From the NCBI GenBank assembly GCA_947069175.1, contig CAMTDV010000002.1, positions 7,481,054 to 7,545,053 of the forward strand: a stretch of DNA of 64,000 nucleotides. The letters run 5' to 3'. This document shows, in pieces, positions 1-11,040 of the stretch. Below the pieces are notes generated by a model that did not search any database, was not told where the DNA came from, and was given only the letters and a program-made list of their open reading frames with translations. Origin of the DNA: Scalesia atractyloides (lineage: Eukaryota; Streptophyta; Magnoliopsida; Asterales; Asteraceae). Positions within the stretch are counted from its first letter, which is position 1; each line of letters starts with the position of its first letter. The position numbers and the translations under genes were made by a program.

Positions 1-640
1 GGTGTTGGAGGTTGATTTTATTTTGTGGTGTAATTTTATATTTTTAAAAAGTTTTGTTTATTGTATAAAAATAAGTTATCTTTTTCGATCGTTTAAACAT
101 TTAATTGTTTTTACATTATATTTTTTAAAAAATATAATATTAAAATCTAATACACATCGATTTAACACAAACACTCATCAAGTAATCGAATAACTGAAAA
201 GAAAGCTAAATATTACATATATAACTATTAAATTTTTTTTTGTATAACTATTAACACGGGGATGGGTACAGAAACCACCAAGGGGATAATGGATATGGTA
301 ACAACTACCAAGGCGGCAGGGGACCGGGTAACTACCACCCACAAAGATTCTCCAATTCCAGATCAATGTTGTTGATCAATGTTGTTTATCGCCCTGGTGA
401 GCATTGGAAGCCCGACAAACAGTCTTGCAATTAGTTAGCAGTCATTACTTCTTAATGAACTGGAATATAGGAAATTGTTCGTAATGAAATCAATGGCATC
501 TTCAACAGAAACCACATCTACAATGCCACTGTTTCCATAGCTACTCAAACCATGGCGTCTAAACCCTTGAATCCCAACGCTTCTCCTAACATTCTTCCAA
601 ACGAACCAGCTCCTTTGTAAGAACTCTTATTAGAGAATTC
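1..640. other. Unassigned, with two coding-like scraps
   Basis: No gene is recognised. At about 253-430 the plus strand stays open and reads as a Gly/Asn/Gln-rich stretch (GYRNHQGDNGYGNN, then YQGGRGPGNYHPQRF), similar in texture to retroelement gag tails or glycine-rich RNA-binding proteins. At about 490-619 another short open stretch (TQTMASKPLNPNASP region) ends at a TAA. Neither has a clear start, splice site or partner exon. They are probably remnants of transposons or captured gene fragments. The first 250 bases are AT-rich. Confidence 0.3.
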
Positions 641-965
641 CGACGACGAATTGAAAGTTTTATGCGACATCAAATGCTCTGCAGAGGTCTATTTAACAAA
701 GAATATACGCCCCGTCTAGGCCTAGGCGGGGCGTATCACTTTACTACTTTACTGACATGCATTGAATGATATCAGATGAAGTAATATAAGCCAAAGTTCA
801 TGACGGAGAGAATTCCGATGACGAATTGAAAGTTTTCTGCGACACCAAATGCCCGGCATGGGTCTATTTAACAAAGAAATATATGCCCCGTCTAGGCCTA
901 GACAGGGCGTATCACTTAGTTTACTGACATGCATGCATAGCACAATCTTCAACACGGGTCGTCTA
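630..965. repeat. Palindrome-bearing direct repeat, left copies (1 and 2)
   Basis: Two head-to-tail copies (about 630-760 and 761-965) share the same order: a GAATTCCGA-GACGAATTGAAAG stretch, a GTCTATTTAACAAAG stretch, a GC-rich palindrome centred on CTAGGCCTAG with arms CGCCCCG/CGGGGCG, then GCGTATCAC and TACTGACATGCAT. Copy 2 is interrupted at 965 by the LTR retrotransposon and continues at 14796. A third copy lies at about 18505-18890 in the same orientation. These look like terminal or subterminal parts of the MULE whose transposase lies at 15240-18374. Confidence 0.6.
961..965. other. Target-site duplication (left), GTCTA
   Basis: The five bases GTCTA directly precede the TG of the 5' LTR and recur directly after the CA of the 3' LTR at 14791-14795. 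A 5-bp duplication is the normal mark of Ty3-type integrase. Confidence 0.9.
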
Positions 966-1054
966 TGTAACACCCTGTAAAATCGTGTCCAATAGTATAG
1001 TGACACGTGTTGTATTTTAAATATAGTCTATTAAAGACCAATAAGGACTAAAGG

Positions 1055-1400
1055 CGTCAACATGCTCAAACCGAGCCTCTGAGTGACGGTCTGATGTCAA
1101 CATGCATAAATAACAGCCTCTGAGTGACCGATACGTCAACATGCTTGAATCATTAGCCTCTGAGTGACTGATATGTCAACATGCTTGAAACTTGGCCTCT
1201 GAGTGACTGATATGTCAACATGCCCAGCCTCTGAGTGACATCAGAATCAACATGCTTATAAGCCTCTGAGTGATCCTTTGTGAAGTCCTAACTCTCATTC
1301 GTGCCTTTTGTTGGACGAGAGGGTTCAATTTTGTAAATATGTGAAAGTTGGATGATGGAGGGATTAAAAGTGTCAACATGTTAATTTATACCTTTGAGTG
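1055..1400. repeat. U3 subrepeats, TCAACATGC / CCTCTGAGTGAC
   Basis: Six close copies, spaced about 33-39 bp (about 1057-1275), plus one diverged copy at about 1371-1402. Each begins with TCAACATGC and ends with CCTCTGAGTGA. They sit upstream of the TATA-like box, where retrotransposon enhancers usually lie. The same array is in the 3' LTR at about 11437-11780. Confidence 0.8.
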
Positions 1401-1777
1401 ACCTTTTAACGAACCGAGAGCTCGACAATGTCCGGGCATAATACCGGGTATGCCAAGTATTGGCTACAGAGGGCTAAAAGTGCTAAAAAGGTGTTTAAAA
1501 AGGTTTTTAGAAGCTTTAATAAGTTAAGGGGTTAAAAGTGTCAAACTTTGAAACTGGCCGAGGGGCGGTCGCAGGCCGCGAGAGACCAGGCCTGGGTCTC
1601 TCGAGGGGTGCGAGAAGGCGTCTGCAGCAGAAAGTTTTGGCTTGGTCCCCAAACAAAGCTCCAAAACCATTTGATCGAAACTATGGACTTGTAATCAGCT
1701 ATGCCACGTTTTGGGACACTTCTAAGCTCCCTCTTACACCCCTAAACATCTGGTTTCACCTACTTTGAGTTCTCCAG

Positions 1778-1788
1778 CTATAATAAGG
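1778..1788 (+). promoter_or_regulatory. TATA-like box of the 5' LTR
   Basis: Reads CTATAATAAGG; the 3' LTR has the better CTATAAATAGG at 12161-12171. Transcription would start some 30 bp downstream, near 1810. That leaves an unusually long R-U5 of about 2.6 kb. Confidence 0.6.
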
Positions 1789-2348
1789 TGATCAAGTTCA
1801 CCATTTGAACTTGCACCTTTCTAAATCACAACTCTTCTCCCTCCTCTGAAAGTTCCTAGCTGAAAGGAGCATCCAACTTAGTTCTCTTGCATTCTAGGAA
1901 CCTCTTGTAAGTGTTCCTTGCTCTTGCATTTTCGGTTATAGGCTTTTATAGCCAAAAGTCAAGCGTTTTACGGAAAACGATTTGACTTTCGGTTAAGACC
2001 ATTAAGGTCCAGCCATTGTTTGAAATGAACATGGCTAAGTGATCGTAATAAGGTAGGTGTTAATCCCTATAAAGGGCACCTCCTGAAGATCACGTTTGCT
2101 AGACCAATTGACGGGTCAAAGTTACGATATTAAAAAGTCAAACAGGCCATTTTTCGAAAAAATCATAAATTGATCTTATATATGTTATGAAACCTGTTTT
2201 GACACTTAAACAACTTGGTAATAATTATTTGAACATGAAAGAATATGTTCGGCACGTCAATTTCAGTTCTAGGGTCGGTTCGCAACCGAAAGTCGCGAAG
2301 TTTGACTTATGCTTTGACTTTCGATTCTGAGCCGATTTAGATTAGTTA

Positions 2349-3200
2349 CCTACTGATCTAAAGTTGCATTATGATTGTAATATAATGTAGCATAACCCTC
2401 TGAGGTTATATTACATGATCATAATCAGAATCCAAGTTTATGCGCAAGTTCCATAATTATGTCATCTTTGACCAAAATGTCCTTTTTACATAAAACAAAG
2501 TTTTAAATGGTAATAAACATGAAAATGAGTTTCTATTGATGTAATATTATAAGTAGGATTATTTAGGATGATAAACTAAGTTATAAACTGAGTTTTCAAG
2601 CAAGTCCTTAAAGTATGTCGATAAATGACGGTTTTAGCCCTTGTGGCTCATAAAATAGTTTTAATCGAATATTTTCAAGGAAAATCATTTACCTACTGAT
2701 ATGTTATATTAAATAACATATTAATCTGACCCTAATATCAGTTTTCATTAAACATCGCATAAAACATCATTTTATGACATAAGCGCCGTTTCGGCACATA
2801 GTATGGTTTTAAACCATATTATTAACCAAAACTTGTTACCTACTGATTTTTAAAAACATATCTTAAACATAATTACAGTAGGTACATTTTATAAACTCAG
2901 AATCCCAAATAATCTATAAACTATGTGTAAAATGACCAAAATGCCCCTTAGGTGCATAGTTTGGTCATAAAAGATAAATTACACTTATAAATGATATCCT
3001 ACTGATATTATATCATAAATAAAGTATTTTTCCAGAATACTTATAATTATAACCTTAAATTATATTCAAGTTCCTTTTATACGGTTTATAATTACTGAAA
3101 TGCCCTTATGAGGCATAGTTTTGTTTTAAAACCATAACGGGCATACAAGTTGATATCATGCTGATATCTTAACTTATTTAAAAACATAATGGCATATAGA
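2349..3200. repeat. Degenerate 150-160 bp repeats with mini-hairpins inside the LTR
   Basis: Units begin with CCTACTGAT near 2350, 2693, 2839 and 2999, with a weaker GCTGATATC near 3160. Most also carry a short GC-rich inverted repeat followed by a CATAGTTTGGTTTTAAA-like stretch: GCCGTTTCGGC near 2786, TGCCCCTTAGGTGCA near 2941 and TGCCCTTATGAGGCA near 3101. The array is preserved in the 3' LTR. Confidence 0.6.
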
Positions 3201-4412
3201 ACTTGTCCATGACTTATCCGGTTACCCGATATCGCTAATATGCGCACGGTTACGTATATGTAACTATTTTACGGAAATTAACCGAAACGGGTTTAACCTT
3301 GTCATTTAAGTCTCAAAATCCAGAATGTTTATAGTTTTACCATATTATACAAGTCAAGGTACTTGTTGGAATTAAACTACATTCTATCCAATCATCGTTT
3401 AATCTAGCGTCATACGTTTTGATCAAATACGCTAGTCGGTCTAAGTCAATGACTTAAATAAGACCGTTAGTATTTTTTTGGTTAGTTTATGTTATAATAC
3501 AGACTAGAGACTTGCCGGTAAATGCTATCTGCACTTAGTCCTTTTGTGTACGGCTGAGTTATTAAAAATATAAAGAAGACTAGCTCAGGTAAATACTCTC
3601 GACTTATTTCCCCTATACGGCTGGGGTTACGGTAAATTATTACCGCTTGATCGGAAATGGGATTCAATCGAACGCCGGTTCAGGGATAGTAAATCCGCAT
3701 ATTCTGTTTTAATCAGTTTTGTTTGATAATTTAAACATCGGGGTTTAACTACCATGTCCTGGATATCCTCGACTCATTACAATAGAAATTGCCACGACCT
3801 TAGCGCGGGTGTAGGAATACGCCCGATAGACGCTCAATTATGCATTCCCACGAGGTTGGGAGGAAATTGACTCCTTCGTGAGTCCAAAGTGGTGTGTACG
3901 TTAATTGTGTCTCGGTCTCTGTACCGGGCCTCGTATGTATTGACAAACATGTAAATCTGTTAACAAGGTTGGACGGTCAATTAACCCAAGTTATAAAAAG
4001 ATTTTGTGCTGATACGCACTTAAAACATTTTTAAATGTTTTCAAAATGAGTCAGTTGGGTGTATTTACCAGCGAAAGCTGACGTATTTTCAAAAGAATAA
4101 ACTGCAGGTACAATACGAAAATAGGCCGGAGGTGCTCGGTAGTGATAGAGGATCTTGCAAATCCTAAATCTGCCCAATGTCTGTTTTATATTCTTTCCAT
4201 GTACAATTTATGATCCGCCTGTGGATCTTCTATTACAAGCTTGTATATTATTTTGTATTTTCGAACACTCGGTTTGTAATAGTAATTTTACTCCAAGACT
4301 TCCGTTGTGCCGTGTTTAATTGCCTATGATGATTATCAACTAACGTCACGATACTCCCCACCCGGGCCCACCGGTGTATGGATTTGGGTTGGAAATCCGG
4401 GGTGTGGCAGGT

Positions 4413-4424
4413 TGGTATCAAAGC
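4413..4424 (+). other. Primer-binding site (initiator Met tRNA)
   Basis: TGGTATCAAAGC starts four bases after the LTR end. It differs at one position from TGGTATCAGAGC, the usual plant Ty3 site complementary to the 3' end of initiator Met tRNA. Confidence 0.85.
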
Positions 4425-4579
4425 CAACGTTTGAGAGAATTAACACTATCCTTCGTGTGTTTAATCTCAAACTTACACGAGCACATTCCTTAGACTTCTG
4501 AGTCTAGGCATTGACCTAGGATTACTCATTTCATTATTATATATTAGTATTGTTTTGAATTGATTTTTTTAACAGGAAA

Positions 4580-5702
4580 ATGCCGCCACGTGTACGAGGA
4601 CAAAGTGGGAGAGGAAAAGGTCCAATGAGAAGAGGACCATTGGGGCGTATTCCCCCTCAACCTCATAACTCAGATGCTTACCAAGATTCAGGAGATTCAT
4701 CTCCTTGGCAACCAGCAAGATGCTCTGTCTCTAATAGACACTCGCTCTCACATTCCAAAAATTCTTATCACTCTCACCACTCTTATCATTCACACCATTC
4801 TCACCATTCCCGTTCTCATCACTCTTACCATGAGGAATTTAACCCCAACCATTACATTAACACGCCTCCAGCCAATCAAAATCAGTTAGATCAGCCAAAC
4901 CCTATGGACGAGGACTCCGACCCAGAGATGCCACCATCGGGATCAAATATGCATCCCATTGAATATCAAGCGATTCAAACTCATATGTTGGATCGCCCTA
5001 CCAAGGTCCTAATGAGTGGGACCAATACTGGAACCTATTCACCTTCGCCCACACTCCTTCTCATCACTCTCAACCACCCCCTGTTCAAGAAGATGTCCAC
5101 ATGGAACCGGTGGACCAACCTCAACCACCAACTGAACCACCAAGAAGGAAGCGTGGAGCCGTATGTCGGTACGTGCCGGACAAAGGTCGGGATTGCTGCC
5201 ATCTTTTCCCAACTCCCACCCCATAATTCGAGAGGACCCACAAATGGGTGGACTCTCTAGTGTTTCACCTATAGTGGAACCAACACCAACACTTGTTGTT
5301 CAACCACCACCATCGGGTTATAGTAACCAGATCCCCACATATCCAGATATGTCTGGATATGATCCTTTTAACCCGTCTACACCAGTAGACTATCAAGCAT
5401 GGTCGCAAGACCCCTATATGCAGGCGGTTATGCACAACACACTCTACCCGTCTCCTTGCCCACCTACTTATCCACCGACTGGATATCCAACTTATGGGTA
5501 CTAGTATCCGGTTATGCCACAACCACAACCTCAACCACAAGCTCCGCCGCCACTTGAGGCCATTAATGAGGCCTTGGAACGAATGAAAGAAATGCAGCAC
5601 AGGCGGAGAAAACGCAGAAGAAGACAAACAAGTTCTTCAAGAAACTATGCAAGTTGGTCAAAGGAAAGAAGGACGAGTGAAGTCACTTCTAATTATATGT
5701 AG
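4580..5702 (+). pseudogene. gag leader region (His/Ser-rich), frameshifted
   Basis: A frame opens with MPPRVRGQSGRGKGP, a basic Arg/Gly-rich start seen in gag proteins of long Ty3 elements in Asteraceae (from memory). Residues about 56-85 form a His/Ser/Tyr-rich tract of repeated SHH and YHSHH units. A Pro/acidic stretch follows (DEDSDPEMPP). The frame then shifts: a Pro/Tyr-rich segment continues at about 5163-5504 (YPPTGYPTYGY, then TAG), and a Gln/Pro and Arg-rich tail at 5514-5702 (ERMKEMQHRRRKRRRR). No zinc knuckle or capsid motif lies in this part; the core gag domain begins 1.1 kb further on. It could be a separate leader protein or the N-terminal part of gag. Confidence 0.6.
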
Positions 5703-6775
5703 TCCCTACGAGGACATTGTTATTTCTTTAGTCCCTGCATGGACATTTTTATTTCTTAAAAATCCTTGCATGGACAGTTTATTTCATTTACTAGTATTGT
5801 AATTTCTTTTCGAAATTTAATGAAGCACTTTTGGAATTATATGTATATGTAATTCATCCTTTTGAAAACGAGCGCCTCGATTTTATTCGAAATTTATGCT
5901 CTGCCATATAATTCCCAAAGGCCTTAATAGATTTGATTATGCCAAGTGGCGTAGACCACACATTGGCCAAGAAATGATAGTTAAGTACGAAGGGGTCTTC
6001 TATCAAGATAGTTAAAGGGAAGTTATCCTTCTATCCATAGGTAAGGGACTAGGTCCAAACCTCCAAGGTCATTAAGGTCGAAGGTGACCAGGACCATTAA
6101 TCAATCATTAAGGTACTCTTATGTTAACATTAAGAAATGTTCATACTCTTGGTAGTGTGGCTTGAGGGACCACATTCGCCATCAGTCCAACGGGACAGGC
6201 TGATATGCCATATACATCTGATATGATGTAGGCCAATGTGCCCAATATATGTCCAAAGGGACAGGCTGATATGCCATATACATCTGATATGATGTAGGCC
6301 AATGTGCCCAATTTATGTCCAATGGGACAGGCTCATATGCCATATACATCTGATATGATGTAGGCCAATGTGCCCAATTTATGTCCAAAGGGACAGGCTG
6401 ATATGCCATATTCATCTGATATGATGTAGGCCAATGTGCCCAATTTATGTCCAATGTGACAGGCTGATATGCCATATGTATTATGTCCTAAGTGACAGGC
6501 TGATGAGCCATAAATATATATTATGTCCAATATGACCGGCCAAGGTGCCCAATTATTATGTCCATTAGGGACAAGCCTATGAGCTATATAATTGTCAATG
6601 ATGACAATGACAGTTGTGACATTGCGATCCAATGTCCAATAATATATGGACTACATCCAAATTGTAATTTGCCTATGATGGTCCTATTAAGACCTAAGCC
6701 AAATATAGATATGTTAAAGCTAAGAGTTGTGATGTTATTCACACTAGTATAAGTAATGGTCTGTTATATCCAATA
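5703..6775. other. Spacer between the gag leader and gag core
   Basis: No coding domain is seen. It starts with short degenerate repeats (GTCCCTACGAGGACATT, GTCCCTGCATGGACATT, near 5700-5780). The 66-bp array at 6185-6480 follows, with weaker part-copies of GTCCAA...GACAGGC to about 6590. Its position inside gag is odd; it may be amplified leader sequence or an acquired insertion. Confidence 0.5.
6185..6480. repeat. 66-bp tandem repeat within the gag region
   Basis: About 4.5 units, each starting GTCCAA(C/A/T)GGGACAGGC, at 6185, 6251, 6317, 6383 and 6449: an exact 66-bp period. Because 66 is a multiple of three, the minus strand stays open by chance as a repeated 22-residue unit; the plus strand has in-frame stops. 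Confidence 0.9.
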
Positions 6776-7823
6776 TTGAAAGTCGATATGGTTGATACGC
6801 CATGGCTAAATGAAGTTTTATTGGTATGTAGAACCCAAGACTTAAAGATGGCTAACTCAAATGAAGCACAAAGTGGCCACAGAAATGTTGAATCTAACAA
6901 AGCTGAAAACAAAAATATAGATAATGATAATTTTCAAGCTCGCATTGATGCGGCTGTCGAAAAGGCCATGGGAAAGGCCATAGAAAGGCTTAGAGAGTCG
7001 AGTGCTATCTAGACCCTTATCTATTCCACCATCTTCAGCTCATAGGGAGAGCTTGGTTCACTCTTCAAATGCGAAGAGTGAACCAAAGAAGATAGATCTT
7101 ACTGAAAAGTCCCGTTTTGTCAAGGACGGATGTACCTATAAGTACTTTGTCTCCTGTAAGCCCCGAGACTTTAGCAGGGAGAAAGGAGTTGTAGAAGCCC
7201 TAAAGTGGCTAGACGAGATTGAAACAATCGTAAATATCAGCAACTGTGCTGATAAGGATGTGGTCAAGTACGTATCACAATCCTTCAAGGGCGATGCCCT
7301 AATATGGTGGAAGGCCATGATCCAGTCTACAGGTAAGGTACACCTGTATAATTTAGGATGGTCCAAAATTGTGGACCTTGTTAGGGAAACTTACTGCCCA
7401 CCCCATGAGGTGGAGAAGTTAGAGACAGACTTCTTGTCTCTTTCAATGAAAAACCTAGATTGTCGGAAATATGTTTCCGATTTCAATTCCCTATCTAGGT
7501 TAGTTTCCTATTTAATTACCCTCGAGCCCAAACGCATTGCGCGTTTTATTAATGGGTTAGCGCCTGAGATAAAGGGCATGGTAAAGGCTGCACAGCCTAA
7601 TACCTATAGGTCCGCTGTAGACCTATCTTTTTCCCTTACTCTTGATTTAGTAAGCAAAGGTCAGTTAGGACTGAAACTGACGGAAAGAGGAAACGGGATG
7701 ATAATACCTCCCAAAGATTTAAAAAGAAAGGAAATTTCGGGTTCAAGAAAAACCAGCACGCGTCTAATGACAAACCTTTGTGCAAGAACTGTAAATATAG
7801 GCATTGGGGACAGTGTAGCATAA
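6776..7823 (+). pseudogene. gag core (capsid-like retrotransposon gag domain), broken
   Basis: A first frame (6776-7012) gives a Lys/Glu-rich, probably coiled segment with FQARIDAAVEKAMGKAIERL and ends at a TAG. The next frame (7002-7823) carries the retrotransposon gag domain: FSREKGVVEALKWLDEIE, GDALIWWKAM (the conserved A-x-x-W-W), TYCPPHEVEKLETDFLSL and RFINGLAPEIKGMV. This is the usual Ty3 capsid layout. A frameshift separates it from the zinc knuckles at 7778. Confidence 0.85.
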
Positions 7824-7975
7824 ATCAACAAACCAAGCCTTGTGGTATCTGCAAGAGAAAAGGGCATGAGACCTTAGATTGCAAGGATCTTAAGGATACA
7901 GTTTGCTATAACTGCAATGAAAAAGGGCATATAACGTACAATTGCCCCAAGAAACCCAAAAGTACTGATGCAAAG
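7778..7975 (+). pseudogene. gag nucleocapsid zinc knuckles
   Basis: Three Cys/His knuckles in series: a non-standard CKNCKYRHWGQC (C-x2-C-x3-H-x3-C), then two standard C-x2-C-x4-H-x4-C knuckles, CGICKRKGHETLDC and CYNCNEKGHITYNC. These bind genomic RNA during packaging. The open frame runs on to 8149, but PR continues in another frame from 8056, so another frameshift is present. Confidence 0.85.
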
Positions 7976-8055
7976 CCTGGAGAGGCCAAGAAGGGAAATG
8001 GCCGTGCCTTTCAAATAAATGCAAGAGAAGCTGATAATGACGACAATGTCATAAC

Positions 8056-8566
8056 ATGTACTTCCCCATTAATGATATTTACGCTAGAGTTCTTTTTTAT
8101 TCGGGTGCAGATAGATCTTTTGTTAATCATAAGTTTAATAAACTATTAAACCTGCCCATAAGAACTCTAGATAAAACCTATGAGATAGAATTTGCTGATG
8201 GAACGATAGAATCCACATCTTCCATTCTTGATGGATGCTCTATATCCATTAAGAATCATTCCATCCCTATCTCTCTTCTGCCAATGAAATTGGTGGGGTT
8301 CGATGTTGTCTTAGGTATGGATTGGTTATCTCATAACCAAGCCCGCATTGCCTGCGATAAGAAGCTCACCAAAATTAAGACCCCATCTGGTGAAGTGATC
8401 AAGGTGTCGTTATTTAAGGTATCCAAGTGTTTGAGAAAAGGTTGTGTCATCTACTTGGCTCAAGTAACCATAAATGAACCTAAGCCGAACCTTGAAAATC
8501 CACTAGTTATCTTGGAGTATCCCGATGTTTTCCTGAAGAATTACCAGGCCTACCTCCAGATAGACA
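8056..8566 (+). pseudogene. Aspartic protease (PR) domain with lost catalytic Asp
   Basis: A retropepsin-like domain: LFYSGADRSFVNH stands where Ty3 proteases have a DSGA triad, so the catalytic Asp is replaced by Tyr (a GAT to TAT change). The downstream FDVVLGMDWL is the conserved second strand of the fold. The enzyme would be inactive even without the frameshifts around it. Confidence 0.85.
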
Positions 8567-8567
8567 A

Positions 8568-9479
8568 GTGGAGTTCAAGATTGATATTATCCCAGGATCA
8601 GCACCAGTAGCTAGAGCTCCATATAGGCTAGCACCAACAGAGATGAAGGAATTGAGGAGGCAGCTAGACGAACTCTTAGAGAAAGGCTTTATTCAGCCTA
8701 GTTCCTCGCCTTGGGGAGCTCCTATCCTATTTGTAAAGAAGAAGGACGGTTCGATGCGAATGTGCATCGATTAAACAAGTTAACAATCAAGAATAGATAT
8801 TCGTTGCCTAGGATTGACGATTTATTTGACCAACTCCAAGGGGCTAGTTATTTTTCTAAGATCGATCTGTGATCAGGATATCATCAGCTGAAGGTTCGAA
8901 GTGAAGATGTTCCCAAGACAGCCTTCAGGACACGCTATGGTCATTTTGAATTTTAGTAATGCTTTTTGGGCTCATAAATGCACCAGCAGCATTCATGGAT
9001 CTCATAAATAGAGTCTGCAAACCATATTTAGATAAGTTTGTCATTGTCTTCATTGACGACATACTTACCTATTCTCGTAATCAAGCTGCTCATCTTAAAA
9101 ACCTTCTTAGGTGCATCTTAGAACTCCTAAGGCAAGAGAAGCTTTATGCTAACTTCTCTAAGTGTGAGTTTTGGCTCAGAGAGGTCCAATTTCTTGGACA
9201 TATGGTAAGTGAGTGTGGTATCCAAGTAGATCCCGCCAAAATTGAGGCCATAATGAATTGGGAAGTACCCAAGACCCCAACAGAGATTCGTAGTTTCTTA
9301 GGATTGACTGGTTACTACAGAAGGTTCATTGAGAACTTTTCAAGAATAGCCACCCCTTTAACTACCTTGACCCGTAAGAATGTTAAGTATAATTGGGGTC
9401 CAAAGCAACAAGAATCTTTTGAGAATCTTAAAGACAAATTGAGCAATGCTCCTGTGTTATCCCTACCAGAGGGTATAGA
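8568..9479 (+). pseudogene. Reverse transcriptase (RT) domain, broken
   Basis: The RT entry motif (APYRLAPTEMKEL, then SPWGAPILFVKKKDGS) is followed by MCID and a stop where a short deletion removed the conserved Tyr-Arg-Glu. The next part (NKLTIKNRYSLPRIDDL, then GASYFSKIDL) has a TGA in place of an Arg codon. After FEF the frame meets TAG. From 8959 the frame is open again with FIDDIL, the catalytic Asp pair, and KCEFW, FLGHMVS, then SFLGLTGYYRRFI. At least three independent lesions lie in the domain. Confidence 0.92.
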
Positions 9480-9840
9480 AGATTTTGTAGTCTACTGTGA
9501 TGCATCGCACACTGGCATGGGTTGTGTGCTAATGCAAAAAAGCAAAGTGATTGCCTATGCATCACGGCAGTTAAAGGTGCATGAAAGGAATTACACCACC
9601 CATGATTTGGAACTGGGTGTCGTTGTATTTGCACTAAAGTTATTGAGACATTACTTATATGGCACGAAATGTATTATATACACAGACTATAAAAAGTCTT
9701 CAGCATTTGTTTAATCAAAAGGAATTGAACATGCGACAACGACGATGGATGGAAACGCTTAATGACTATGATTGCGAGATTCGCTACCATCCAGGAAAAG
9801 CAAATGTAGTTGCTAATGCCTTAATTCGCAAGGAAAGGGT
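9480..9840 (+). pseudogene. RNase H domain, broken
   Basis: The catalytic Asp in VVYCDASHTGMG, the Glu in HDLELGVVVFALK and the Asp in IIYTDYK are present. A frameshift follows at about 9695 (LQHLFNQKELNMRQRRW continues in another frame). The last conserved acidic motif, normally V-A-D-A-L, reads VVANAL, so a catalytic Asp has become Asn. Confidence 0.85.
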
Positions 9841-11040
9841 TAAACCTATTAGGATTAACGCCAAGAGCATTGAGCTCAAAAATAGCTTAAGTGAAAAGCT
9901 ATTAGATGCGCAAAAGCAAGCCTTGCTAGAGGCTAATATTCCTAATGAGGAATTAGGCGGAACTGTTGATCAGTTAACACCTGGAAAGGATGGAATCCTT
10001 AGATTTGATGATAGAATTTGGGTTCCAATCCTTGGAGGACTTAGAGATCTAATCCTCCAAGAAGCGCATAGTTCAAGATACTCAGTTCACCCAGGTGGTG
10101 ACAAGATGTATCAAGATCTAAAGAATAATTATTGGTGGATGGGTTTGAAGAAATCCATAGCCACTTATGTTGCTAAGTGTCTGACATGTTTGCAAGTTAA
10201 AGCCGAACACCAAAAGCCGTCAGGACTTCTACAGCAGCTTGAAATTCCCACGTAGAAATGGGAAATGGTAACTGTGGACTTGATTACCAAGTTACCCAAG
10301 ACCAAAAGTGGAAATGACACTATATGGGTCATAGTGGATAGGCTGACTAAGTCAGCACATTTCTTGCAAATTAAGGAAACGTACAATTCAGATAAATTGG
10401 CTAAGTTGTATGTGAACAAGATTGTGTCCCTACACGGTGTGCCGGTATCTATTGTATCTGACAGAGATACTAGATACACATCTCACTTTTGGAAAAGTTT
10501 TCAACAATCTCTGGGCACACGATTAAATTTTAGTACGGCTTACCATCCGCAGACTGATGGACAAAGTGAGCATACTATCCAGACACTGGAAGACATGCTT
10601 AGGGCATGTGTCATTGATTTAGGTGGAAGTTGGATGACCACTTACCCCTAATATAATTCTCCTACAATAACAGCTATCATACTAGCATCAAGGCTGCTCC
10701 TTTTTAGGCCTTATATGGGAGAAAGTGTCGAACGCCCGTGTGTTGGGCAGAAGTTGGGAGGCCCAACTAACAGGACCGGAGATTGTCCTGGAGACCAAGG
10801 AAAAGATTGTGCAAATCCGTGATCATCTCAAAGCTGCCAGGGACAGGCAGAAGAGCTGTGCTGACAAGAGGCGTAACCTCTTAAGTTCCAAGTATGGGAC
10901 AAGGTCATGCTAAAAGTATCACCCTGGAAGGGTGTGATGCGTTTTGGAAAGAATGGCAAGTTGAGCCCAAGATATATTGGACCATTTGAGATAGTCGAAT
11001 GTGTCGGCAATGTAGCTTATAAGCTCAGGTTGCCAGAGGA
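9841..11040 (+). pseudogene. Integrase (IN), broken
   Basis: The zinc-binding part shows EAHSSRYSVHPG and CLTCLQVKAEHQKPSG. A TAG replaces Trp just before the core (10254-10256). Catalytic residues are visible: Asp in VTVDLITKLP, Asp in SIVSDRDTRY, Glu in DGQSEHTIQTLEDML. Further lesions: a stop at about 10649, another after KAAPF near 10706, and a frameshift near 10907. The C-terminal part LSPRYIGPFEIVECVG, DVFHISNLKKC is typical of chromovirus integrase. Confidence 0.9.

Larger units (their letters stand above)
966..4409 (+). repeat. 5' LTR of the Tekay-type element
   Basis: Starts TGTAACACCC and ends GGGGTGTGGCA. U3 is about 0.84 kb and has seven copies of a TCAACATGC...CCTCTGAGTGAC repeat; a TATA-like box lies at 1778. 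The remaining roughly 2.6 kb (R-U5) holds a degenerate 150-160 bp tandem repeat with small hairpins (2349-3200). A 76-codon frame at 1538-1768 recurs in the other LTR but resembles no protein I know and is probably not coding. Confidence 0.92.

Noticed and set aside
1538..1768. 76-codon frame shared by both LTRs (also 11921-12151)
   Set aside because: Conservation is expected because LTRs are copies of each other; the frame lies upstream of the TATA box and has no known domain.
6182..6475. Minus-strand frame encoding a repeated 22-residue unit
   Set aside because: It exists because a 66-bp tandem repeat has no stop in that frame; it runs antisense within the gag region and resembles no protein.
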